Assembly (NCBI GenBank): GCA_038040485.1
Contig: JBBPIE010000003.1
Span: forward strand, 1 to 64,000
Direction: 5' to 3'
Source: Onstottus_B arcticum
Lineage (GTDB): Bacteria > Acidobacteriota > Blastocatellia > UBA7656
Length of the DNA: 64,000 nt
In this document: positions 16,264-24,581 of the stretch, one piece after another
Layout of the letters: every line of letters starts with the position of its first letter
Numbering within the stretch: position 1 is the first letter of the stretch
The notes under the pieces: model-generated
The model's database searches: none
What the model saw: the letters and a program-made list of their open reading frames with translations, nothing else
What the model was told of the DNA's origin: nothing
Made by a program: the position numbers and the translations under genes

Positions 16264-17016
16264 TTATCGGCCGGTCTTGCCGTCGCCGGAGGAAGAAGTG
16301 GAACGAATGATCTGGTTGTAGGTGGGGTTCTGCCCCGCTGGGAGATCCGCGGGCTTCGGCGCCTGAGTCGCCATTGTCGTGGGTTGTGTGCCGGCATGAA
16401 TGTTACTGTAGCGAGCGTAGATCGTCCGGACGTAGTTCTGAGTTTCGGCAAACGGCGGAATCCGAAGCCCGTAAAACTCGACTGCGCCCTCGCCCGCGTT
16501 GTAGCCCGCAAGCGCAAGCCGTACGTCCCCGTTAAACCTGTCGAGCAACCAACGTAGATAGAGCGAACCGCCCAGGACATTCTCTCTGGCATCAAAGATA
16601 TTTCTCACGCCAAATCGAGCCGCTGTCGCAGGCATCAATTGCATCAGCCCGGAGGCGCCCTTCGGCGACACCGCCGTTCCTCGAAAGCCGGACTCGGCTC
16701 TCATAACCGACAGAATTAGACAAGGATCAAGCCCGTTTCGAGCCGCGGCTTCGTAAACCATCGCGTCAATCGCAGCATTTCCGGACGAAATGTGATGACC
16801 CAAAACCGCGGCGGGGATTTTGATAACCATAGCCCCGGGATTGCCGGCCGGCGCCGGGGGCTGTTTCCTGGCAGCCTCTTCCGCGCGCGCCTTCTCGAGG
16901 TCGGAGCTGGTGAGTGGCACCGGCGATCGCTCGGGCGGCGAAAGCGGGCGCTGCTGAGCGAACACGCCTGGAGCCGCGGCGATCAGAATCAACAGTGTTA
17001 CGAATTTCTTTAGCAT
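16264..17016 (-). CDS. Secreted lytic transglycosylase (SLT family)
   Basis: A 250-residue protein with a signal peptide at residues 1-20 (cut after VFA), a proline-rich linker, and an SLT domain from about residue 75. The catalytic Glu108 lies in VMRAESGF. ASGLMQLMPATAARFGV, ARENVLGGSLYL and LALAGYNAGEGAV complete the signature of family-1 lytic transglycosylases. It cleaves peptidoglycan glycan strands in the periplasm. Its ATG comes two bases after the stop of the VirB9-like gene, so the two are one unit; VirB1 transglycosylases are partners of VirB9 in type IV secretion. Confidence 0.9.
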   Translation of the reverse strand: MLKKFVTLLILIAAAPGVFAQQRPLSPPERSPVPLTSSDLEKARAEEAARKQPPAPAGNPGAMVIKIPAAVLGHHISSGNAAIDAMVYEAAARNGLDPCLILSVMRAESGFRGTAVSPKGASGLMQLMPATAARFGVRNIFDARENVLGGSLYLRWLLDRFNGDVRLALAGYNAGEGAVEFYGLRIPPFAETQNYVRTIYARYSNIHAGTQPTTMATQAPKPADLPAGQNPTYNQIIRSTSSSGDGKTGR

Positions 17017-17018
17017 AA

Positions 17019-18047
17019 TTACTGAATAACGATGCGTGCGATCTCGGTCTGGTCTTCGGCCCGCAGCACGAAAGTCAATCTCTCCTTCCCAACCTGCTTG
17101 GGATCGAAGATGATGACACCCGTGACGGCCTCGCCGGTCACAAGCTTGTTCTCTGCTTTGCCGGGATGCAACTCGAACGTGATGGGCTGCGTTTCCTTTG
17201 CAATGCCTGTTTCAAGGCTTACCGATGCGAACACAAAGTCCATTTCGCCGGTGTTTTGAATCGTGTAGCGCAAATAGGCTTTGTCATCGAACAGCAACAC
17301 GGTCGGCGGGTCGAGTTTTACAATGACCTTTTTTTGCGTAACGCTCGGTTTGTTGATTTTGATCTCGCGGAGCCCGAGCATCAACGCTTGCATGAATCGC
17401 TTCTCGACTGTTTGTCCGGCGCGCTTGGCGGCTTCGCGATCCATGTCGCCGGCGCGGGCTTCGGCCTCAGCCACCTTTCGATCCGCCTGCTGCTGCGCAT
17501 TGCGGAGAATCTCGGCGGCCTTCACGCGCGTCTGTTGTTCGGCTTCGGCTTTCATGCGTTCCGGGACGGCCGCCGGATCCTCGGCCCCATTCGAGGTGGA
17601 CCCGGATGAGCCTGCGTTCGCATCCGGGGGAGTTGCGAGCGGCCGAGCGTCCACAACGGTCACGATTCGGTGCGCCTGTGCGACAGGCACGACTTCGAGA
17701 TCGAAATTATAGGTGCGTTTCTTACCCTTGCCGGTCGTCACAAACATGTTGCTGAGACCCTTGCCTGCGACAGGCTTCACAAAAACATCAGTGCCTGGAT
17801 CGTCTTTTGTGCCGCTGGGCTGCGCTACAAAGGTTCCCTTGCCGCTTCCGGGATCATACAAATCACCGCAAACGATCTCCAAAACCGGCTCCGGAAAGCT
17901 AATCCGGGTAGTGATTCCCAGCGCCGTTCGTATCTTGCCTATCGAATCGGGGCCGAGCGACATTGAGGTAATAGGAGACTGGCCGCGCGCTATTGGAACG
18001 GATGCCAAACACAATACAAGAACCCAGATTGGTCTGAAGACTTTCAA
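17019..18047 (-). CDS. VirB9/TrbG-like secreted protein with coiled-coil insert
   Basis: A 342-residue protein with a signal peptide (residues 1-23, ending IARG). Residues 30-120 resemble the N-domain of VirB9/TrbG/CagX: TALGITTRISFPEPVLEIVCGD, then VFVKP and LSNMFVTT, ending RTYNFDLEVV. A Glu/Ala/Gln-rich, probably coiled-coil segment lies at 165-215, followed by a beta-rich C-terminus with VLLFDDKAYLRYTI. No other type IV secretion gene is in the window. A TTG start is chosen because GAGGAGG stands eight bases before it and a signal peptide follows at once. The family assignment rests on pattern only. Confidence 0.6.
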   Translation of the reverse strand: MKVFRPIWVLVLCLASVPIARGQSPITSMSLGPDSIGKIRTALGITTRISFPEPVLEIVCGDLYDPGSGKGTFVAQPSGTKDDPGTDVFVKPVAGKGLSNMFVTTGKGKKRTYNFDLEVVPVAQAHRIVTVVDARPLATPPDANAGSSGSTSNGAEDPAAVPERMKAEAEQQTRVKAAEILRNAQQQADRKVAEAEARAGDMDREAAKRAGQTVEKRFMQALMLGLREIKINKPSVTQKKVIVKLDPPTVLLFDDKAYLRYTIQNTGEMDFVFASVSLETGIAKETQPITFELHPGKAENKLVTGEAVTGVIIFDPKQVGKERLTFVLRAEDQTEIARIVIQ

Positions 18048-18151
18048 ACTAGCCTCCTCACGGATAATCGACCGAGCTGCGGGGGGCATCCTGTCTCGAA
18101 GAAACCTTCCTGGACATCCATTGTTGCAAAACACCTGCGCGCGAATCAAGG

Positions 18152-18508
18152 CTAAAGCTCAACCCCGAAGCCGCTCCTGCCTGCCAGCGCCAGACCTTCC
18201 TTGGTCGAACAAGCCTCGTGTTGTAATCCGTCGCCCCGTCCGGGCAAAACGCCCGCGTGAGTGTTCCTCACCAGGTAAAGAGCGATCAACGTCGTCACCA
18301 GAATCGTCACAAGGACACTGATAATCGTTCGCACGAGCCGCCGTCGCCTCGCCTCGCGGAGTTGGGAGATATCGGTCGCTTGAAGCCAACCTCGCCACCC
18401 ACACTCAAAACAACGGTAGGTCCGGTTTGCGGTCAACAGCTTGACCAGTTTTTCAGTTATTCCGCGGGTCCGAGATCTGTGAACCGGGCCCCCGCACTTC
18501 GGACACAT
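18152..18508 (-). CDS. Zinc-ribbon membrane protein
   Basis: A 118-residue protein. CPKCGG near the start and CFECGW at about residue 33 make a four-cysteine zinc ribbon. A single membrane helix follows at about 60-82 (TIISVLVTILVTTLIALYLV), flanked on its cytoplasmic side by an arginine-rich stretch. The ribbon would face the cytoplasm. No enzyme signature is present. It lies about 100 bases upstream of the VirB9-like gene on the same strand and may be co-transcribed with it. Confidence 0.7.
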   Translation of the reverse strand: MCPKCGGPVHRSRTRGITEKLVKLLTANRTYRCFECGWRGWLQATDISQLREARRRRLVRTIISVLVTILVTTLIALYLVRNTHAGVLPGRGDGLQHEACSTKEGLALAGRSGFGVEL

Positions 18509-18550
18509 AAGTCAGATATTCCTAAGGCTCAAGTGTTTCCAGAAGCAGAA

Positions 18551-18575
18551 CGCCCCGGCGTCTACCGCCGAGGCG
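18551..18575 (-). terminator. Possible terminator after the FecR-like gene
   Basis: A ten-base-pair hairpin (CGCCTCGGCG, GTAGA loop, CGCCGGGGCG when read on the minus strand, with one G-T pair) lies 47 bases past the FecR-like stop. It is followed by a weak T-containing tract, so termination is plausible rather than sure. Confidence 0.5.
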
Positions 18576-18621
18576 TCAAAAACTTGAGATTCAATGTCGG
18601 TACTAAGGCAGCTTGCTTGGG

Positions 18622-19233
18622 TTATGGCACGGCCGGGCTGCTCGCCCGCGGGTCGCTGTCGTTAACTGCCACGCCGATCGCTATAGCCGCCCCTACGCCA
18701 ATCAGAGCCAAAAGCCCAATCAGTCCAGCTCCGGTATACATTCCTGCTGCCTTCTTGCCGACGCATTCGACTTTCATATCAACGCCCGCCGCCGCCGTCG
18801 CGTCAACTGCGCCATCGTAGGTTTCCGACTTACCTGCCGCTAGCGTCTCAACCTTGGGTGTCTTCACATCTACCTGGCCGCGTCTGACCTCGACCTTGGT
18901 CTTGTTGCAATTCGTCCTGACCTCGATCGAGCCGCCGACACAGATGATGGTCGCAGTGGTGTGATCGCCGAGTTCGACCCTACCAGCCGGCCCAAGGTCA
19001 ACCACGGCGCCGCCAGAGCCCGTGGCCACGACGCTTCCGGTCATGACAGTCGCGCCGGTTTGTGCGGTGTTGCCGTTTATGGTAACCGTTCCGCTCTTGA
19101 CCGTCAGCGTGCCGGTGCAATCCTGAGTCAACGGCTCGATCGCGGCAAAGGACCGCAGAGAAAACACGCTGGTCACGGTGACAGCAAGCACAAGACTCAG
19201 AAATGCTTTGAGGTAACTCGTCGGCAGTTTCAT
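18622..19233 (-). CDS. Exported FecR-domain-like protein
   Basis: A 203-residue protein with a signal peptide (1-30). A glycine- and threonine-rich beta region includes TGATVMTGSVVATGSGGA and VELGDHTTATI, a pattern like the FecR ligand domain. A C-terminal hydrophobic helix follows at about 168-192. It is probably an inner-membrane-anchored periplasmic protein. No sigma factor gene is adjacent, so a FecR signalling role is unproven. GGAGGAGC just before the ATG and a good promoter upstream suggest it is well expressed as its own unit. Confidence 0.65.
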   Translation of the reverse strand: MKLPTSYLKAFLSLVLAVTVTSVFSLRSFAAIEPLTQDCTGTLTVKSGTVTINGNTAQTGATVMTGSVVATGSGGAVVDLGPAGRVELGDHTTATIICVGGSIEVRTNCNKTKVEVRRGQVDVKTPKVETLAAGKSETYDGAVDATAAAGVDMKVECVGKKAAGMYTGAGLIGLLALIGVGAAIAIGVAVNDSDPRASSPAVP

Positions 19234-19284
19234 AGCTCCTCCAGTATGTGATGGCGCGAACGCGCCTTTCGTTTAGGCCTGCCC

Positions 19285-19313
19285 AGAATATGAGATACGC
19301 CCCTAAAAGTCAA
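19285..19313 (-). promoter_or_regulatory. Sigma-70-like promoter for the FecR-like gene
   Basis: On the minus strand TTGACT is followed after 17 bases by TATTCT, and the expected transcript starts about 45 bases before the FecR-like ATG. Box quality, spacing and position all agree. Confidence 0.6.
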
Positions 19314-19361
19314 CAGCTTTCTCGACAACAAGAGCACCCTCCGCGAGTTTCCTCGGACCGG

Positions 19362-19919
19362 TCACTGAAACGAGGGCAAGTCCGCCGGTAACACCTCGGA
19401 TAGATTCGGATGGCATTGGTCCTTTTCCGACAGAATTGGGCTCTCAATCCCCCATTGGATGCCAAGCTTGGGATCATTCCAGGCGATGCCACGATCCCAC
19501 TCAGGCACGTAAAACTCGCTGCACTTGTATAGGAACTCAGCAGTATCAGACAAGACCAGATAGCCGTGGGCAAAGCCCGGCGGTACGTACAACTGAACTT
19601 TGTTTTCGGCCGAAAGAACGGTGTGCACATGACGGCCGAAATGAGGTGACCCGTAGCGAATGTCGACTATGACATCCAGCACCTCGCCCTGAACCACACG
19701 ACAGAGCTTGGCTTGCGGACGGTTGATCTGGTAGTGCAGACCGCGCAGCGTGCCGATCTCGGTTGATTTGGCGTGGTTGTCTTGCACAAAGCGGTCTGCT
19801 ATCCCAAGCTCCGTGTACTTTGCTTCGTGATAGCTTTCGAAAAAGAAGCCGCGCTTATCCCTGGAGACCGCGGGCTCGATCAGACACGCGCCGGGCAAAG
19901 AGGTCTCGATTCGTCTCAT
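19362..19919 (-). CDS. rfbC: dTDP-4-dehydrorhamnose 3,5-epimerase (RmlC)
   Basis: A 185-residue cupin enzyme that epimerises dTDP-4-keto-6-deoxyglucose at C3 and C5 on the way to dTDP-L-rhamnose. Signatures are RGFFFESYHEAKY, GTLRGLHYQ with the catalytic His62, VDIRYGSPHFG and PPGFAHGYLVLSD. It is the last gene of the 40-kb polysaccharide run. RmlA, RmlB and RmlD are not in the window, so the rest of the rhamnose pathway must be elsewhere, or this enzyme serves another dTDP-sugar. Confidence 0.9.
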   Translation of the reverse strand: MRRIETSLPGACLIEPAVSRDKRGFFFESYHEAKYTELGIADRFVQDNHAKSTEIGTLRGLHYQINRPQAKLCRVVQGEVLDVIVDIRYGSPHFGRHVHTVLSAENKVQLYVPPGFAHGYLVLSDTAEFLYKCSEFYVPEWDRGIAWNDPKLGIQWGIESPILSEKDQCHPNLSEVLPADLPSFQ

Positions 19920-19932
19920 ATTCTGTTTTCCA

Positions 19933-21132
19933 TCAAAATCGCTGCGCTAGTCTCTCAACTATCATCCCGCCCACCGCAAGCGAGGCAGTCGCAGCGGGAG
20001 ACGGAGCGTTGATCACGTTCACAATTCGCCGCGTCTCACGGATGGAAAAATCGTCCACCAAAGAACCATCCGGCGCAACAGCCTGAGCGCGAATGCCCGA
20101 CGGTGCCGGCACCAAGTCGTTCGTCGTGATCTGCGGGACCAGTCGCTGAAGCGCTTTCACGAAAGCCGGCTTGCTAATCGACCGCCAGATCTCGCCGGCC
20201 CCGGTTTGCCAGTGCCGAGCCGCCAGTTTTCTAAAGCCAGAATAACTCAGCGTTTCGATCAACTCCGAAAGGCTGACGTCAGTCTTGTGATAACCTTCGC
20301 GTGCGAGCGCCAGCACCGCGTTTGGTCCGCACACTACCGCACCGGAGATCGTGCGCGTGAAGTGCACACCCAGAAACGGAAACTTCGGATCGGGCACCGG
20401 ATAGATGAGATTCCTGCACAAGTACGAAGCCTCAGCCTTAAGCTCGAAGTACTCGCCACGGAACGGAACTATCTTTTCGGGTGAGGCGCTTCCGGCAAGC
20501 GCCGCAACTCGATCAGACTGAAGCCCGGCGCAGTTCACAAGGAAGCTTGCCGTGAAATCGCCGGCGCTAGTTTCTGCAGTTACATGCGAGGCAGTTTCGT
20601 GAAGCTTCAATAGTCTGGCGTTGGTCAACACCCGTTTGCCACCTTCGCCGAGTCGGGAGGACAATCGCTCGCAGACCTTGGTGTAGTCTACGATTCCGGT
20701 TTCGGGAACGTGGAGCGCCGCGACTCCCGCCGTGTGCGGCTCAAGCTCGAGCAACCGCGTCCGATCGATCAATTCGCACTTCACGCCGTTGGCCTGGCCG
20801 CGCCCGTAGAGCGTTTTGAGCGCGTTACGCTCGGCTTCGGTGGTCGCTACAATCACCTTTCCGCAAATCTTGTAAGGCACGGCCTCGCGCTCGCAGAACT
20901 CCTCTATCGCTCGTTTTCCCGCGCGACAAGTGACTGCCTTTAGCGAGCCCGGTTTGTAGTAGATGCCCGAATGCAAAACGCCGGAGTTGCGTCCTGATTG
21001 GTGAAAAGCGACGCGATCCTCCTTGTCGAGTATGAGAACCGTTTTCCCGGGATATGCTTCTTGCAATGCAAAAGCGGTAGCCAAGCCGACAATTCCAGCG
21101 CCGACGATGATCACGTCCGCCGTCGTCTCCAT
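19933..21132 (-). CDS. lhgO: L-2-hydroxyglutarate oxidase family FAD enzyme
   Basis: A 399-residue FAD-dependent oxidoreductase of the DAO fold. The dinucleotide site is VIIVGAGIVGLATAFAL, and the family-specific segment HQSGRNSGVLHSGIYY follows near residue 50. LVNCAGLQSD, PFRGEYFELK and a C-terminal NVINAPSPAATASLAVG complete the match. Known members oxidise L-2-hydroxyglutarate to 2-oxoglutarate. Its ATG shares a base with the stop of the preceding membrane-SDR gene (TGATG), so translation is coupled. A role in sugar metabolism of this cluster is unproven. Confidence 0.82.
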   Translation of the reverse strand: METTADVIIVGAGIVGLATAFALQEAYPGKTVLILDKEDRVAFHQSGRNSGVLHSGIYYKPGSLKAVTCRAGKRAIEEFCEREAVPYKICGKVIVATTEAERNALKTLYGRGQANGVKCELIDRTRLLELEPHTAGVAALHVPETGIVDYTKVCERLSSRLGEGGKRVLTNARLLKLHETASHVTAETSAGDFTASFLVNCAGLQSDRVAALAGSASPEKIVPFRGEYFELKAEASYLCRNLIYPVPDPKFPFLGVHFTRTISGAVVCGPNAVLALAREGYHKTDVSLSELIETLSYSGFRKLAARHWQTGAGEIWRSISKPAFVKALQRLVPQITTNDLVPAPSGIRAQAVAPDGSLVDDFSIRETRRIVNVINAPSPAATASLAVGGMIVERLAQRF

Positions 21133-22718
21133 CAATCCCGGAAGGCCTGGCCTCGTTCCCCGGGCCCAACTGCCAAGTCGGAAGAGGATTCGTTGATAAG
21201 CTCGTGCGCCCAATCGGTCTGGCGTCGCATCAGCAGCGATGCGCCTTCATCGCCCAGAAACTTTACGTTGCTGTATTTCGAGTCGCGGTAGTCCATCACC
21301 GCCCCGCTCTCCATCGCATCGATAACCTGTTGCACGCCCTGTTCAACCGTCCAGCGAGGCGCGAAACCGAGGGTCTTTGCCAGCTTGGCGAAACTCACTT
21401 TGTAGTTGCGGGTGTCGGTGTCGGAACCTTCGCTTACCAGTTCAGAGTTCGGCACCAGCCGCGCGATGATCTCGCCGACCTGCTGGATGGTGTAGTTCTG
21501 CTCGTCCGAGCCAACATTGAAAATCTGGTTTCGGACAAGCGAGAGCGGCGCCTCGAGCGTTCGTAGCACGGCTTCGGCTGCGTCATCTACGTGAACGAAT
21601 GGGCGCCACTGATTCCCGCCGAAGATAGTTATGCGTCGCTCCGTCATCGCTTTTGCGGTTAGCAGGTTTACCACCAGATCAAAGCGAGTCCGGCCTGAAA
21701 GTCCATAGATCGTTCCAAACCGCAGCGACGTTGGTCCAAAACTCGATCCAGCCATGCTGGTCAAAACTCGTTCCGAGGCTATCTTGCTCCGCGCGTAGAT
21801 CGAAACCGGATTTAGAGACGATCGTTCGTCCAGCATCGCCGGGTTGGCGCCGTACACCGAGCAGGTGCTGGCAAAGATGAATCGGCTGACATTGCTGCCT
21901 TTCGCGACTTCGGCGATCATCCTCGTCGCCATGAGGTTGACTTCGATAGTCAGTTCTTCATCGAGCGCGCACGCCGGATCGCCGACGATCGCTCCGAGGT
22001 GAACGACCGCGTCGACGTTGCGCATCGCTTCTACAACTTTGTCGACCTGACGAAAATCAGCCTGCATGATCTCGAGTCCAGGATGATGGATGACCTCGTC
22101 GATGGGCTTCGTGCCGTAGATCAGCAGGTCGAGCAACCGGACGCGGTAACCCTTCGCGAGCAGTTTTGGCATCAGAGCCGAACCAATGTAGCCGGCGCCG
22201 CCTATGACCAGCACACGAGCTACATCCTGCGGCGCAGGCTTCTCAAGATTGATTTCGGCGCGAACCACGTTCGACCATAGCACCGCCCACACTCGCGAGA
22301 GCACGAGCACGGCCGCGCTGACCGCCCATGCCAGCAAAAGCGCCGCGCGCGGCATGTCGAGGGCGCCACCGAGGAAGTACGCGAGGAACCCGAATAGCAA
22401 GTACGCGAGGCTAACCGCCTGTGTGACGACCAGCGCCTTGTAGCGGCCCTGGTAAGCGCGGCCGCGGGTGTAGAACCCGCTGAGAGCAAACACCAACAAA
22501 CAAATTGCGGTCAGCAGCCAGGCAACATGCAGATAATTGCTGACGATGGCCCAGAAAAGATCGTTGTAGGTGATATCGACCGGCGGGGGCTCGAAGGCTG
22601 CAAGGTAGAGAAACCTAATAGCCAGAGCCGTCAAAGCGCTGGCGTTGACAAGCAGGACATCCGCAACAACGCGCAACAGCACCTGCTGTGTCAAATGGAC
22701 AGAACGGAGAGTAAGCAT
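21132..22718 (-). CDS. Membrane-anchored NAD-dependent sugar epimerase/dehydratase fusion
   Basis: A 528-residue protein. The N-terminal 150 residues hold four predicted helices (about 13-40, 53-80, 100-120, 125-148) like the membrane part of CapD/WbpM or of polyprenyl-phosphate sugar transferases. Residues 168-500 are an extended SDR: Rossmann GGAGYIG (173-179), LGAIVGDPAC, STCSVYG, and catalytic Tyr308 and Lys312 in SIYARSKIASE. The SDR is closer to GalE-type epimerases than to the CapD domain that normally follows such helices. It should act on a nucleotide sugar at the inner membrane. The ATG at MLTLRSV is chosen because it directly precedes the first helix. Confidence 0.75.
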   Translation of the reverse strand: MLTLRSVHLTQQVLLRVVADVLLVNASALTALAIRFLYLAAFEPPPVDITYNDLFWAIVSNYLHVAWLLTAICLLVFALSGFYTRGRAYQGRYKALVVTQAVSLAYLLFGFLAYFLGGALDMPRAALLLAWAVSAAVLVLSRVWAVLWSNVVRAEINLEKPAPQDVARVLVIGGAGYIGSALMPKLLAKGYRVRLLDLLIYGTKPIDEVIHHPGLEIMQADFRQVDKVVEAMRNVDAVVHLGAIVGDPACALDEELTIEVNLMATRMIAEVAKGSNVSRFIFASTCSVYGANPAMLDERSSLNPVSIYARSKIASERVLTSMAGSSFGPTSLRFGTIYGLSGRTRFDLVVNLLTAKAMTERRITIFGGNQWRPFVHVDDAAEAVLRTLEAPLSLVRNQIFNVGSDEQNYTIQQVGEIIARLVPNSELVSEGSDTDTRNYKVSFAKLAKTLGFAPRWTVEQGVQQVIDAMESGAVMDYRDSKYSNVKFLGDEGASLLMRRQTDWAHELINESSSDLAVGPGERGQAFRD

Positions 22719-22723
22719 TGTAT

Positions 22724-23926
22724 CTACACGCCGGAGGCTGTGGTGGATTGCTTGAGGGCCGCCGCTATCTGACCCGCGAATTCGTGAATCCGCCCGATGG
22801 CCCGGCAAATACCCAACGCGGTCTCATCGCTCATCTCCGACCACATAGGCAAGCTCAAGCTGCGGGCCGCAAGCAGGTCGGTGTTATCCAACAAGTCGGC
22901 CGCCGAGCCAAAGCGTTTATATGCAGTCTGTCGATGAACCGGTGGATCGTAATACTTGCGGGTGTCAATATTTTCCGCGTCCAGCGCTAGAGCCAGTCCG
23001 TCGCGGCTAAGGCCGAACGCCTGCTCGTCCACGGTGACGGAAAAGTCCTTGTAGGAATGCCTGTTGGTCTCGCGCACGTGCTGAAACGCGATTCCCGGCA
23101 GGTCGCTGAGCGTTCCTCGATACAGCAATGCTATGGCGTTGCGCCGACGCGCGGCCGCTTCGAGCCTGCGCAAGCTGTGCAGCCCCATTAGTGCGTTGAA
23201 CTCCGGCAACCGGGCGTTGATGCCGGGAAACGCGCTGTCGTACTTTCCGTCGTTCCCGTACTCTCGTCCCATGCGTATGCGCCCAGCCAGCTCGTCGTCG
23301 TTCGTAGCTACTATTCCGCCTTCGCCGGCGATGACTAGTTTGGTGGGACTGAGACTGAACACGTGTGCGTCGGCTTGCGAACCGACCGGCTTTCCGTTGT
23401 ATAGCGCGCCGAAGCCGTGCGCCGCATCGCAGATCAGCTTCAGGTTCCTTCTATCGGCGAGCGCCTGAAGAGCTTCCAGATCAGCCGGGTTGCCAAAGTT
23501 GTGAACCGCAACAATGGCGCTCGTGTCGGGCGTGATCGCCGCTTCAGCCGCCTCGGCGTCAAGGTTCGTCGTATGAAAATCCACGTCGGCAAACACCGGT
23601 CTGAGTCCGGCCCACACCAGCGCGCTGGCAGTGGCCATGAAAGTGAAGCTGGGAATCACCACTTCCCCGGTTAGCCCGAGGCACTTGTAGGTAAGCATCA
23701 GCCCGCTTGTGCAGCTTGAGACGGCGACCGCGTTTCTTACTCCGAGATGCTTGGCAACCGCTTCTTCAAAGTCGAGGAGGTGCCGCCCCTTGGTGACCAT
23801 GCCGGTTGAGAGCAGCTCCTCGGCGTCCTCCGCCAGATCGGCAAAGGACGGCAAGACGGGCCGCACTATCGGAACCTTTGTTTTGAAGATCGGATCGTCG
23901 CCAAGTAAGGCCGGCCTATCTGTCAT
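22724..23926 (-). CDS. DegT/DnrJ/EryC1/StrS family sugar aminotransferase
   Basis: A 400-residue PLP enzyme that aminates a nucleotide-linked ketosugar. The catalytic Lys196 lies in SLSPTKLVIAGEGG, and Asp167 in ICDAAHGFGA binds the PLP ring nitrogen. VVIPSFTFMATASA and the C-terminal RKYYDPPVH segment are typical. It ends six bases before the start of the membrane-SDR gene and overlaps the start of the PglD-like gene's end. Together with that acetyltransferase it suggests synthesis of an N-acetylated amino sugar. Confidence 0.88.
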   Translation of the reverse strand: MTDRPALLGDDPIFKTKVPIVRPVLPSFADLAEDAEELLSTGMVTKGRHLLDFEEAVAKHLGVRNAVAVSSCTSGLMLTYKCLGLTGEVVIPSFTFMATASALVWAGLRPVFADVDFHTTNLDAEAAEAAITPDTSAIVAVHNFGNPADLEALQALADRRNLKLICDAAHGFGALYNGKPVGSQADAHVFSLSPTKLVIAGEGGIVATNDDELAGRIRMGREYGNDGKYDSAFPGINARLPEFNALMGLHSLRRLEAAARRRNAIALLYRGTLSDLPGIAFQHVRETNRHSYKDFSVTVDEQAFGLSRDGLALALDAENIDTRKYYDPPVHRQTAYKRFGSAADLLDNTDLLAARSLSLPMWSEMSDETALGICRAIGRIHEFAGQIAAALKQSTTASGV

Positions 23927-24581
23927 ACCATTTCTCTTCTCTTGTCTTGATAACTCTTGCAGGCGCTCCGATAGCGGTCACGTTCGCTGGCAAACTCGAG
24001 GTGAGAACGGCGCCTGCGCCGACGACGCTCCACTCCCCAACCGAAACTCCTTGTATGATAGCAGCCCCGGTTCCTATATCACATCCACTTTCCAAGCGCA
24101 CGTTTCCTGATACGTGAACCCCAGGGTTGATATTGCAGAAGTCACCTATGGTCGTGTCATGTCCCACTGTGCAATCAAGATTGATATACACGTGATTTCC
24201 GATGACTATCTGGTTTGTGAGAATGCAGCCCGCGGTAATAACAACGCCGGCCCCATAGCTTATGAAGGGCGTGACCACAGCCGTGGGATGAATCACGTTG
24301 CAAAACTGCAACCCTTGCTTCAGAGCTTTGTTTACGACTTTGCGCCGCGAGGCCGGGCTGCCGATGCCGGTGGTGATGCAGATTTCGGCCTTATCAACTC
24401 CGTCAAACCAGGACAAATCGCCAAGCACCGGTAGCCCGTTGAGTTCTTTGCCATGACTTGCCGGATCTTCATCAATGAACCCGACGATCTGATAGTCTTG
24501 CCTCACCTGATTGCAAGCGGCGAAGACGTCTGCGACTTCGCGGGCCAATCCACCGGCGCCGATGATCACGACTCGCTTCAC
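23916..24581 (-). CDS. NeuD/PglD-family sugar O/N-acetyltransferase
   Basis: A 221-residue left-handed beta-helix acyltransferase. The N-terminal Rossmann-like part is VVIIGAGGLAREVADVF; hexapeptide repeats run from about residue 90 (INPGVHVSGNVRLES, IGTGAAIIQGVSVG). PglD-type enzymes acetylate UDP-4-amino sugars. Its 3' end overlaps the aminotransferase start by 11 bases, and its own start overlaps the sugar-transferase stop. This makes aminotransferase plus acetyltransferase a plausible two-step module. Confidence 0.85.
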   Translation of the reverse strand: MKRVVIIGAGGLAREVADVFAACNQVRQDYQIVGFIDEDPASHGKELNGLPVLGDLSWFDGVDKAEICITTGIGSPASRRKVVNKALKQGLQFCNVIHPTAVVTPFISYGAGVVITAGCILTNQIVIGNHVYINLDCTVGHDTTIGDFCNINPGVHVSGNVRLESGCDIGTGAAIIQGVSVGEWSVVGAGAVLTSSLPANVTAIGAPARVIKTREEKWYDR

